Of a stretch of DNA of 5,287 bases, positions 1 through 5,287 are shown piece after piece (within the stretch, counting starts at the first letter, position 1; the number at the start of each line of letters is the position of its first letter). The DNA comes from Ruminococcus flavefaciens (GTDB taxonomy: Bacteria > Bacillota > Clostridia > Oscillospirales > Ruminococcaceae), in assembly GCA_002373775.1 (NCBI GenBank), contig DFJW01000047.1, positions 1 through 5,287 on the forward strand, in the 5' to 3' direction. The notes under the pieces are model-generated. The model saw nothing but the letters and a program-made list of their open reading frames with translations. It was not told the DNA's origin and searched no databases. The position numbers and the translations under genes were made by a program.

Positions 1-28
1 TAGGCTAAGGGTTTTGAAATTGATCGCC

Positions 29-790
29 TTATATTCCAATAAGCTGGATAAATGCGATTATCGTCATTATGTCAATTGCTGAAAATATCAGCATTTCAAA
101 AGCACGTTCAATTTTCTTGTCACTCCTTGCAAAAAGCAGATAAGCGGCAGTCACAAAAATACTTCCAATTACGACCACTGAAATTGGAATGTCCACCTCC
201 ACTTCGTGAGCCGTGTTCAAGTATGCTATACCGAATAACCCCACGATGATGAGATACATCATCGTATCTGAACACTTCGAGAACTTATCAAATGTGTATC
301 GGTCGTCTTGGTCAAAAACAAGATACACATAGCCAATTACTATTGTTATCACACATATCGGAGCGCAAAAATCATATAGACGATTCCATAGTAGCATCGC
401 ACCAACCGCATAATAACATATCGTTCTTGCAAGCTCTATTAGAAAGCTGCGGTCAGAAATGTGCTTTTTCAGTGTTGATGAGAATAGAAAGCGCTCCGGA
501 TACCATGAGAATAGTATTTCACGGATTCCGCTTCTGTCGGTCAATGTTGCAGCGATAAGCCCTAAAATCGTATCTAACACACACATAGCACGGGAATGTC
601 CTGTAATTGCGAGAATAATGTTAATACTGATCAGGAGTAAAACGAGCAGTGCAATAATTAGGAGTCTGAGCCAGAACAAACGCTTTTCCCGTTTTTTACG
701 GCGTACTCGCTCATCATGTAATGGCTTTCTTCTCTCCTGTTCTGCGGCGCTCAAAGGCTTCCTTCGGTGATGTCTCCGTTTCGTACTCAT
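29..790 (-). CDS. Multi-pass membrane protein of unknown function with basic N-terminal tail
   Basis: A 253-residue protein that I do not recognise. The first 37 residues are strongly basic and polar (many Arg, Lys and His, for example KRRHHRRK near the start and RRKKREKR just before the membrane) and should stay in the cytoplasm. Hydrophobic segments follow at about 38-63, 67-84 (weaker), 118-135, 140-158, 176-193, 200-220 and 230-251, giving six or seven membrane spans. A charged loop of about 30 residues lies between the second and third segments, and an acidic patch (DQDDRYTFDKF) lies near 160-170. There is no signal peptide and no catalytic motif I can name. The ATG at 790-788 is chosen because a GGGG purine block lies 7 bases upstream and a consensus promoter lies 45-73 bases upstream. 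The gene is its own transcription unit, separated from the Rpn remnant by a terminator. No terminator is visible in the 28 bases after its stop. It is clearly a real gene, but its function is unknown. Confidence 0.85.
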   Translation of the reverse strand: MSTKRRHHRRKPLSAAEQERRKPLHDERVRRKKREKRLFWLRLLIIALLVLLLISINIILAITGHSRAMCVLDTILGLIAATLTDRSGIREILFSWYPERFLFSSTLKKHISDRSFLIELARTICYYAVGAMLLWNRLYDFCAPICVITIVIGYVYLVFDQDDRYTFDKFSKCSDTMMYLIIVGLFGIAYLNTAHEVEVDIPISVVVIGSIFVTAAYLLFARSDKKIERAFEMLIFSAIDIMTIIAFIQLIGI

Positions 791-834
791 ATTCTCACCC
801 CTTACGAATGCATATTACACTTGTCCTAATCTGA

Positions 835-863
835 ATTATAGCAAATCGCTCTGAAATAGTCAA
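835..863 (-). promoter_or_regulatory. Sigma-A promoter for the membrane protein gene
   Basis: On the minus strand, TTGACT (863-858) and TATAAT (840-835) are separated by exactly 17 bases, one mismatch from the full sigma-A consensus. Transcription would start near 828, giving a leader of about 38 bases before the ATG at 790. The -35 box begins only a few bases beyond the U-tract of the preceding terminator (871-913), so the two transcription units are packed back to front without spare sequence. Confidence 0.85.
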
Positions 864-870
864 TCACCTG

Positions 871-913
871 AAAAGAAAAAGCCTTATCCCCGCATCACAC
901 AAGGATAAGACTC
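871..913 (-). terminator. Intrinsic terminator after the Rpn-family pseudogene
   Basis: Read on the minus strand, AGTCTTATCC (912-903) pairs with GGATAAGGCT (889-880), ten pairs with one G-U, across a 13-base loop. A TTTTTCTTTT tract follows (880-871). It starts 14 bases past the stop codon of the Rpn-family reading frame. It is closely related in sequence, including the flanking TTGAGGGA, to the terminator at 1781-1817. Confidence 0.88.
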
Positions 914-926
914 CCTCAATCATCAA

Positions 927-1575
927 TTATGCTTTCAAGCCTGTCTTTTCTTCAAATTCCGGAACGGTCATATCGGCTCTCTTAGCGGCATCAGCTATCG
1001 TCAGGATACCGTCTTTGACAAGACCGATGAGTGTTTTCAGGATACCTTCCTCAACACCCTCTGCTTTTGCATCGTTTCTGATTCCTTCAATTGCTTCGCA
1101 CATATCAACACGCTCCTCTCCGTTATCATAGTGCAGATTTGAACTTGTCACGACATTGACCATATCAGCGGTTTTTCTCGAAACGCTGCAGAATGCCGTA
1201 TCTTCGTTTACCATATCCCTGAGCTTTTTCTTATCTTTGGAATACTTGACGTATTTTAACGCAAGACTCAGCTCTGTGTGGAACTTTGCAAAATCTTCGT
1301 CCCTGATCTCTGCGGGGGCGATCAGATGAAGATGATAATTGTCCACAAATCTCAGTATGTCCTCATCAGCCGTCAGCATACTGTGCAAGTCTCTCGGTGC
1401 GTCCCACTCGTCAGCACCGAAATACAGCGTTAAAGTAATTATGGGCAAAATTCTGTCGGTCTTATAGAAGCCTGAGAGGTATTCAGCCCTTGTTTCAGGC
1501 ATCTTTTTGCAGTTTTTCGTCTGGTGACAGGGTATGCTTTTTCTTGCCATTTCTCCATTTCTTTGATTTACTCAT
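927..1575 (-). pseudogene. Rpn-family (PD-(D/E)XK nuclease/putative transposase) gene with internal deletion
   Basis: Two out-of-frame pieces of one gene. The native start is the ATG at 1575, with GGAG 8 bases upstream and a consensus promoter behind it. It opens a 26-codon frame (MSKSKKWRNGKKK..., ending DEKLQKDA) that stops at 1497-1495. This basic opening is typical of ruminococcal Rpn-family proteins. From about 1495 the homology continues in another frame down to 927: ETRAEYLSGFYKTDRILPIITL, YFGADEWDAP, LIAPAEIRDED, KYSKDKKKL, EERVDMCEAIEGIRNDAKAEG, then a short helical tail. From my memory of the family, intact proteins have about 300-340 residues. About 213 remain here, so roughly 110-130 residues are missing, including the PD-(D/E)XK core (the D...E-x-Q region expected before AEYLSGF). 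The uninterrupted frame 927-1550 could be read as a 207-residue gene, but its first 18 codons are out-of-frame junction sequence and its ATG has a GGAG only two bases away. Rpn proteins act on DNA; this copy cannot be a nuclease. Confidence 0.82.
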
Positions 1576-1638
1576 AGTTCACACTCCAAAGGAATGATTA
1601 TTATAATTGAATTCCACCTGCTATCATCTTATGACAAT

Positions 1639-1667
1639 ATTATATCAAACTCTGTCTTCAATGTCAA
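1639..1667 (-). promoter_or_regulatory. Perfect-consensus sigma-A promoter for the Rpn-family pseudogene
   Basis: On the minus strand, TTGACA (1667-1662), a 17-base spacer and TATAAT (1644-1639) match the sigma-A consensus at all twelve positions. The predicted start near 1632 leaves a leader of about 57 bases before the ATG at 1575, which has its own GGAG (1587-1584). The sequence upstream of -35 is AT-rich (TTTCTATTTTGTAA) and could act as an UP element. The promoter confirms that the real gene start is 1575 and not the internal ATG at 1550. It also suggests the damaged gene is still transcribed. Confidence 0.85.
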
Positions 1668-1683
1668 TTACAAAATAGAAAGT

Positions 1684-1721
1684 GCCTGATTTCATCATTG
1701 AGATCAGGCGTTCTTGTTTTT
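1684..1721 (+). terminator. Plus-oriented intrinsic terminator without a gene
   Basis: GCCTGATTTCA (1684-1694) pairs with TGAGATCAGGC (1699-1709), eleven pairs including one G-T, around a TCAT loop. It is followed by GTTCTTG and seven T residues running past 1720. The U-tract and the wobble position favour the plus strand. On the minus strand the stem has a C-A mismatch, but the following CTTTCTATTTT could still give weak termination, so the hairpin may work both ways. No plus-strand reading frame with a ribosome binding site precedes it. Confidence 0.65.
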
Positions 1722-1780
1722 TTACCTATATTTGCCGATATATGGTTCGCTCTGGATATGTGTCCTAAAGTGAAGTGTAA

Positions 1781-1817
1781 CAAGAAAAGCCTTATCCCCA
1801 TTCACAGGAATAAGACC
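1781..1817 (-). terminator. Intrinsic terminator after the zinc-ribbon gene and DUF6809-like remnant
   Basis: On the minus strand, GTCTTATTCC (1816-1807) pairs with GGGATAAGGC (1798-1789), ten pairs with two G-U, around an 8-base loop. TTTTCTT follows (1788-1782). It begins 24 bases after the stop of the DUF6809-like remnant. No terminator separates that remnant from the zinc-ribbon gene, so this one probably ends the zinc-ribbon transcript. Stem and flanks (TTGAGGGA, CTTATCC type arm, GGATAAGGCTTTT) repeat those of the terminator at 871-913. Confidence 0.85.
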
Positions 1818-1839
1818 TTCCCTCAATAGTTATATGTGA

Positions 1840-2064
1840 TTACTCCCGAACCTCTTTCATCAAAGCCACACCGTCCTTGAAGCCGACCTTGTAAGCAGCT
1901 CTCATCTCAGCGGCAGCAGTATCGCTCACGCAGTCGAGGAGCTTGCGAAATGTAGTGAGCTGTTCTTCGGTCAGCGACTCCTCAAAGGGTATACACAGCT
2001 TGTTAAACTCGTCCGAGAACTCAGCAGAGTGAATATCACCCGGGCCTTGCGATCCGTATATCGC
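1840..2064 (-). pseudogene. 5'-truncated remnant of a DUF6809-like small protein gene
   Basis: The frame is open from a stop at 2067-2065 down to the TAA at 1842-1840, about 74 codons. It contains no ATG, GTG or TTG before the homologous part begins. The translation reads GDIHSAEFSDEF, then ESLTEEQLTTFRKLLDCVSD, then AAYKVGFKDGVALMKEVRE. This has the layout I remember for DUF6809-like proteins of Ruminococcaceae: a G-N/D-I-H-P-A-E type motif near the start, a TEEQ helix, and a C-terminal F-x-x-G-x-x-x-M-x-E-V helix. Only the first ten or so residues plus the start and promoter appear lost. The upstream sequence joins directly to the end of the zinc-ribbon gene 28 bases away, so the 5' end was probably removed by a deletion. 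It may be transcribed passively from the zinc-ribbon promoter. Family assignment is from memory and moderately sure. The lack of a start codon is seen directly. Confidence 0.6.
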
Positions 2065-2092
2065 TTACAGTAATAACCGCCTTATTCAGTTG

Positions 2093-2305
2093 TTACATAA
2101 ATATTCTGATGTCTATCATGCGTCTGCTTATCTGCTTTCTGACCAAATGTATTCCGCATCTGCTGCATGATGTTTCGATTTCTTTTGATTTTTCCGTATA
2201 AGTAATGAGCGGGGCAGAACAGTTTGGACAATACCATTTGATACATTGATTATTTCTCACATCAATGGGAATATCATCCTCTCTTACATTTTTCCCCTTT
2301 TTCAT
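2093..2305 (-). CDS. Small four-cysteine zinc-ribbon protein, likely SOS-regulated
   Basis: A 70-residue protein. Cys26 and Cys29 (WYCPNCSAPL) and Cys47 and Cys50 (TSCSRCGIHLV) form a C-x2-C-x17-C-x2-C zinc-ribbon pattern. The N-terminus is polar and carries an IPIDVRN motif (12-18). The C-terminus is basic and strand-like (RKQISRRMIDIRIFM). Treble-clef and ribbon proteins of this size commonly bind nucleic acid or act as adaptors, but I do not recognise the family, so no activity is claimed. The start at 2305 is chosen over the longer frame (ATG at 2389) because GGAGGGG (2317-2311) lies just upstream. The longer start would also lie upstream of the -35 box (2368-2363) and so outside the transcript. 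The leader is only about 28 bases. A GAAC-N4-GTTC dyad inside the promoter suggests repression by LexA. The gene is followed by the DUF6809-like remnant and a shared terminator at 1781-1817. Confidence 0.8.
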   Translation of the reverse strand: MKKGKNVREDDIPIDVRNNQCIKWYCPNCSAPLITYTEKSKEIETSCSRCGIHLVRKQISRRMIDIRIFM

Positions 2306-2310
2306 TTGAA

Positions 2311-2317
2311 CCCCTCC
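2311..2317 (-). promoter_or_regulatory. Ribosome binding site that fixes the zinc-ribbon start
   Basis: The minus strand reads GGAGGGG, then TTCAA, then ATG at 2305. This is a near-optimal Shine-Dalgarno sequence and supports the 70-residue product over the 98-residue frame that begins upstream of the promoter. Confidence 0.85.
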
Positions 2318-2339
2318 GTCAATTCCTGATGTCAAATAC

Positions 2340-2368
2340 ATTATACAGAACTTTTGTTCTCTTGTCAA
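2340..2368 (-). promoter_or_regulatory. Perfect-consensus sigma-A promoter for the zinc-ribbon gene
   Basis: On the minus strand, TTGACA (2368-2363), a 17-base spacer and TATAAT (2345-2340) match the sigma-A consensus completely. Such a strong core promoter in front of a small accessory gene would be costly if always on. This fits control by a repressor at the dyad that fills most of the spacer. Confidence 0.88.
2347..2360. promoter_or_regulatory. Putative LexA/DinR (SOS) operator between -35 and -10
   Basis: The sequence AGAAC-TTTT-GTTCT is a perfect 14-base dyad. Its core GAAC-N4-GTTC (2348-2359) is the binding pattern of Gram-positive LexA (DinR; B. subtilis consensus CGAAC-N4-GTTCG). It sits wholly inside the 17-base spacer of the promoter at 2340-2368, where a bound repressor would block RNA polymerase. 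The two outer bases differ from the B. subtilis consensus (A/T in place of C/G). The sequence is seen directly. LexA as the binder is inferred, and another dimeric repressor is possible. Confidence 0.65.
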
Positions 2369-2371
2369 TGG

Positions 2372-2405
2372 GTAAAATAAGCGGTGCACAATTCTCCGTG
2401 CACCT
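2372..2405 (-). terminator. Possible terminator of the ABC transporter operon
   Basis: GGTGCAC and GTGCACC (2383-2389 and 2398-2404) form a perfect seven-pair stem with an 8-base loop. On the minus strand it is followed by GCTTATTTTA, a weak U-tract. It lies about 170 bases past the stop of the downstream ABC gene and directly before the zinc-ribbon promoter, so it would insulate that promoter from read-through. The interval 2406-2573 holds no gene or other hairpin that I can support. Confidence 0.5.
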
Positions 2406-2573
2406 CAATATCATTTTCTGCGTTTTTCACAAATCAGTTTGCATTATTATGTAAGGTTTACACAACTGCTCATTTATGCGTTTTTATTCTTGATCTCATA
2501 GCAACACAGCTAATCTATATTTCAATTCATCTAAGTGATCGTCTGTTTATCGAAGTATCTGAGCGTTCGCAGT

Positions 2574-4309
2574 CTAATTCTTCCAGCCTGTGCTGACTGC
2601 ACGTTTAGTCACCATTGAGCGATATATGCCGTCTTTAGCCATAAGGCTGCTGTGGTCACCAGATTCCGCTATCTGACCGTCTTTTACCACCATTATCCTG
2701 TCAGCATGAGTGATAGTATTCAGCCTATGTGCGATAACAAGGAGCGTTTTTCCCTTGCACAGCTCGGAGATAGCCTGCTGGATATAGCTTTCATTGTCAG
2801 CATCCACACTTGCGGTAGCTTCGTCAAGAATGACGATAGGAGAATCTTTCAGTATGCACCTTGCGATCGAAAGTCTCTGCGCCTGACCGCCTGAAAGTGA
2901 CGCTCCGCCTTCACCGATAACAGTGTCAAAACCGTCAGGCAATTCCATGATAAAGTCGTACACCTTGCCTTTTTCGCAGCCTCTATGACCTCCTCACGGC
3001 TTGCATCAGGCCGACCCAGAGCGATATTGTTGTACACCGTATCCTGGAACAGATACACTCTTTGGAACACCATGCTGATGTTGTCCATAAGCACAGAAAG
3101 CGGTATCTTTCGTATATCCGTACCACGCAGAAGTATCTCTCCCGACTGTATATCCCAGAAGCGGGCGAAAAGGCTTGCAATTGTGGATTTACCGCCGCCT
3201 GACGGTCCTACAAGAGCAGTCATTGTCCCCTTCTCAGCACTGAACGAAATGTCCTTCAGAACGTCTTTTTTGTCGTAGGCAAAGGTGACATTTCTGTATT
3301 CTATCTCAGGAGAATCATTCTCCGCAAGAGTCTGAGTACCGCTGTCGTCAAGCTTCTCCTCCGCAAAAAGCGCATCTATCCTGTCCATGCAGGCATTCAT
3401 TACCGTCAGTCTTGTTCCCTGATCGTAGAATGTGCGGATAGGAACGAACATATCAAACAGGAACAGCAGCATTCCGATGAAGTAATTCAGAGGAAGAGTC
3501 CCGTTTCTGTACATCATCGCCGACACTGCAAGCACAGCCGCAGTTGCCAGCCCGTAGACTATGTACACAGAGGTTTTCCACGGCATATGGGCTTCCTCAA
3601 ATCCGAGGTTCACACGGCAGTTTGTGTCAAAGCTATCGGTCAGTTCCTTTGAACGCTCACCAAGAAGATTGTAGGTCTTGATAATGCCGATCCCCTCGGT
3701 GAAATCAAGCACTGCCTTAGTCTGCACCTCCGAGGCTTCCTGACGGGCATCGGAGTGCTTCAGATCGCTTTTCTGCATTGGTATACCGATAGCGATGATG
3801 ATACCCGTAAACAGCAATGAGACCAGTCCCAGCCGCCAGTCAAATGCGAACATGAAGATTATCATTATTGCCTGCGAGAACAGATAACTCATCATATCAG
3901 CAATTACCATCATGCAGTTTTCCTCAATGAAAACCATGTCTGTTGAAAGCACGGAGCTTATCCTGCCGATGTTGCCCTCAGTGAAAAATCCCATAGGCAG
4001 GCGGCGGAGGTGTTCTCCCAGCTTCATTCGCATATCCGCAAATATCATATATCCTGCCGCACTTTGCAGACGGTCTGCAAGGTACTGGAAAAGCGCCTGC
4101 ACACCAACGCTTGCCACCAGTGCGACCGCCGCATAAACGCAGGCTCGCTTTGAAATATTTCCGTCGATGAATGCCGCCGCAATGAAGTACATAACGATTA
4201 TGGGCACTTTCATCAGCATTCCTTTCAGAAATGAAAGTACGAATGCACCGTAAATTCTTCCCTTGTATTTCCCCGAAATGCCGAGAATACGCCTTATCAT
4301 TCCTATCAT
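2574..4309 (-). pseudogene. ABC transporter half-subunit (membrane domain plus ATPase), frameshifted
   Basis: A half-size ABC transporter of about 578 residues once one base is restored, the usual length for this class. The N-terminal membrane domain (about 1-310) has hydrophobic spans near 20-47, 57-77, 140-177 (two), 246-266 and 276-296. The ATPase follows: Walker A GPSGGGKST (368-376), Q-loop Gln416 in SMVFQ, then after the shift the signature LSGGQ (about 472-476), Walker B IVILDE (about 492-497) and His528 of the H-loop. The first frame breaks after EAAKKARC (codon at 2962-2960). The conserved continuation YDFIMELPDGFDTVIGEGG lies in the -1 frame from 2960. As written, the first-frame product (486 residues, ending at 2849) lacks signature, Walker B and H-loop. 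Its ATG overlaps the upstream subunit's stop as ATGA, with GAGGTGA just before it, so the two are translationally coupled. The membrane domain resembles the YbtPQ/IrtAB-type transporters to my eye, but the substrate and direction cannot be read from sequence. A sequencing error is an alternative to true inactivation. Confidence 0.85.
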
Positions 4310-5287
4310 GCTCTCACCTCATTTCCGATAGTCCAGATTGCTCTCGCTTCACTGCTGCTCCACAGCTTTTTGTACTCATCGCAGTTTTCCAGCAGCTTTT
4401 CATGTGTATCCGCAGCGATTATGTTTCCGTCCTTCATCACGCATATCTTATCCGCATTCACGACAGTCTGCAAACGGTGAGCGATGACGAGAACAGTTTT
4501 TCCCTTGATTATTTCAGCAATTGCCGCATTCATTTTCTCCTCGTTTTCGGGATCTATGAAGGCAGTTGCTTCGTCCAGAACTATCACAGGAGCATTTTTC
4601 AGTATTGCTCTTGCAAGTGAGATTCGCTGACGCTCGCCGCCGGAAAGCTGCTTGCCTCCGTCACCTGCCATAGTGTCGATGCCGTCAGGCAGACGCTCAA
4701 GGAATTCCCTGCACTGAGCCTTTTCCGCAGCTTTAAGCACCTGTTCACGGGTAGCCTTAGGATCGCCCATAAGGATATTCTCATACAGCGTGGTATTGAA
4801 CAGGAACTGCTCCTGCGAAACGTAGGAAATACGGTCATTCAGAGCCTCGATGCTCATGTCGGTGATGTCCTGTCCGCCGAGAGTTATCTTTCCGCCATTT
4901 ATGTCATAGTAATGCACCAACAGTTTTGCAAGTGTGGATTTACCGCTTCCCGATTCTCCCACAAGCGCAGTAAGTGAGCCCTCCTGCAATTCCAGTGAAA
5001 CACCGTGAAGGACTTCCTGTTCCTTGTAGGCAAACCGAACATCCTCGAACTTAACGATATTTGAATTACCGATAAATGAATTATCCTTAGTTTTTAAAGG
5101 CTCACTGTCCATAGCCTTTTCTATCTCGTCAATCTTGTAGTTTAGCTGCGGGAATTTGCCTGCGAAGTTCAGGGCTTTCAGTATGGGAACTCCCACAGAA
5201 AGTGAAAGGCAGAACACCAGCACAAGGTCCGCTAAGGTCGAACTTCCGTTGATGACCAGCAGTGTTCCCACAGGCAGCATCACAAGT
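4306..5287 (-). CDS. ABC transporter half-subunit (membrane domain plus ATPase), 5' end outside window
   Basis: The C-terminal 326 codons or so of a second half-size ABC transporter. The frame is open to the right edge, so the true start is not visible and the GTG at 5283 is only an internal codon. The visible part begins with the last membrane spans (roughly the first 36 residues, ...VLVFCLSLSVGVPIL...), then a linker and a complete ATPase. Counting from the codon at 5283, this has Walker A GESGSGKST (109-117), Q-loop Gln157 in SYVSQEQ, signature LSGGE (213-217), Walker B VIVLDE (233-238) with the catalytic Glu, a D-loop FIDPEN and H-loop His269. All ATP-site motifs are intact, so it is not a degenerate partner. 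It would pair with the product of the overlapping downstream gene as a heterodimer in the cytoplasmic membrane. The two ATPases are clear paralogues (compare AAEKAQCREFLERLPDG here with AAKKARC-YDFIMELPDG in the partner). Substrate unknown. Confidence 0.93.
   Translation of the reverse strand, partial: LVMLPVGTLLVINGSSTLADLVLVFCLSLSVGVPILKALNFAGKFPQLNYKIDEIEKAMDSEPLKTKDNSFIGNSNIVKFEDVRFAYKEQEVLHGVSLELQEGSLTALVGESGSGKSTLAKLLVHYYDINGGKITLGGQDITDMSIEALNDRISYVSQEQFLFNTTLYENILMGDPKATREQVLKAAEKAQCREFLERLPDGIDTMAGDGGKQLSGGERQRISLARAILKNAPVIVLDEATAFIDPENEEKMNAAIAEIIKGKTVLVIAHRLQTVVNADKICVMKDGNIIAADTHEKLLENCDEYKKLWSSSEARAIWTIGNEVRA

Noticed and set aside
52..770. Plus-strand open frames opposite the membrane protein gene
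   Set aside because: They are antisense shadows. The minus-strand gene has the promoter, the ribosome binding site and a coherent membrane-protein composition.
871..1828. Insertion sequence or CRISPR-like repeat array bounded by the paired terminators
   Set aside because: There are only two copies, in direct orientation, each explained as a terminator. There are no terminal inverted repeats, no regular spacers and no transposase with a complete catalytic core between them.
2070..2096. Hairpin GTAACAAC/GTTATTAC overlapping the zinc-ribbon stop codon as a terminator
   Set aside because: The stem is AT-rich with a C-A mismatch and no U-tract follows on the minus strand. The terminator at 1781-1817 is a better end for this transcript.
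2047..2100. Short alternative frame (LNKAVITVSDIRIARPG) ending at the DUF6809-like junction as a remnant of another gene
   Set aside because: It is only 17 codons, has no start with a ribosome binding site, and I cannot match it to any family.
2306..2389. N-terminal extension of the zinc-ribbon gene to an ATG at 2389 (98 residues)
   Set aside because: The extension reads through the -35 box, the -10 box and the ribosome binding site, and the distal ATG lies upstream of the promoter.
2938..2974. Programmed -1 frameshift signal (AAAAAG with GGCAA/TTGCC pairing downstream) in the ABC gene
   Set aside because: The zero-frame heptamer is GAAAAAG, not a proper X-XXY-YYZ slippery site. The stem is only five pairs with a 22-base loop and starts directly at the run. 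Alignment with the paralogue places the break a few codons later, at TGT/TAC.
2985..3278. Plus-strand open frames across the ABC genes (also 4231-4620, 3912-4136, 2652-2894)
   Set aside because: They are shadows of the conserved ABC reading frames on the opposite strand, lack ribosome binding sites and encode no recognisable motif.

Overview
The window looks like a piece of a Firmicutes chromosome, most likely a Ruminococcus-type member of the Oscillospiraceae. This is inferred from moderate GC content, an Rpn-family (PD-(D/E)XK) ORF and a DUF6809-like small ORF of the kinds common in ruminococci, consensus sigma-A promoters with 17-bp spacers, strong Shine-Dalgarno sites and compact U-tailed terminators. 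Every gene I can support lies on the minus strand, so the biological order runs from right to left.

Right part (about 2574-5287): the end of an operon encoding two half-size ABC transporters (membrane domain plus ATPase). The upstream subunit runs off the right edge. The downstream subunit overlaps it by ATGA and looks translationally coupled. Together they would form a heterodimeric transporter with two catalytically complete ATP sites. However, the downstream subunit carries a one-base frameshift between the Q-loop and the LSGGQ signature, so as written it yields no working ATPase. A GTGCAC-stem hairpin at 2372-2405 may end this operon.

Middle part (about 1780-2370): a very strong promoter with a GAAC-N4-GTTC dyad exactly between its -35 and -10 boxes. 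The dyad matches the Gram-positive LexA (SOS) box. It drives a 70-residue protein with a four-cysteine zinc-ribbon pattern. Just downstream is a start-less, promoter-less remnant of a DUF6809-like gene, then a terminator that would serve both.

Left-middle part (about 870-1710): a consensus promoter and good ribosome binding site lead into the first 26 codons of an Rpn-family nuclease gene. These run out of frame into its C-terminal two thirds, with the nuclease core missing, so this is an internal-deletion pseudogene. Its terminator closely resembles the one at 1781-1817. A plus-oriented terminator hairpin at 1684-1721 has no gene in front of it.

Left part (29-863): an independently promoted, unrecognised multi-pass membrane protein with a highly basic cytoplasmic N-terminus.

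Overall this is a transporter operon followed by a decaying accessory zone with three damaged genes, and two intact small transcription units. The most interesting lead is the putative SOS-controlled zinc-ribbon gene. I found no CRISPR array, tRNA, rRNA or insertion sequence.
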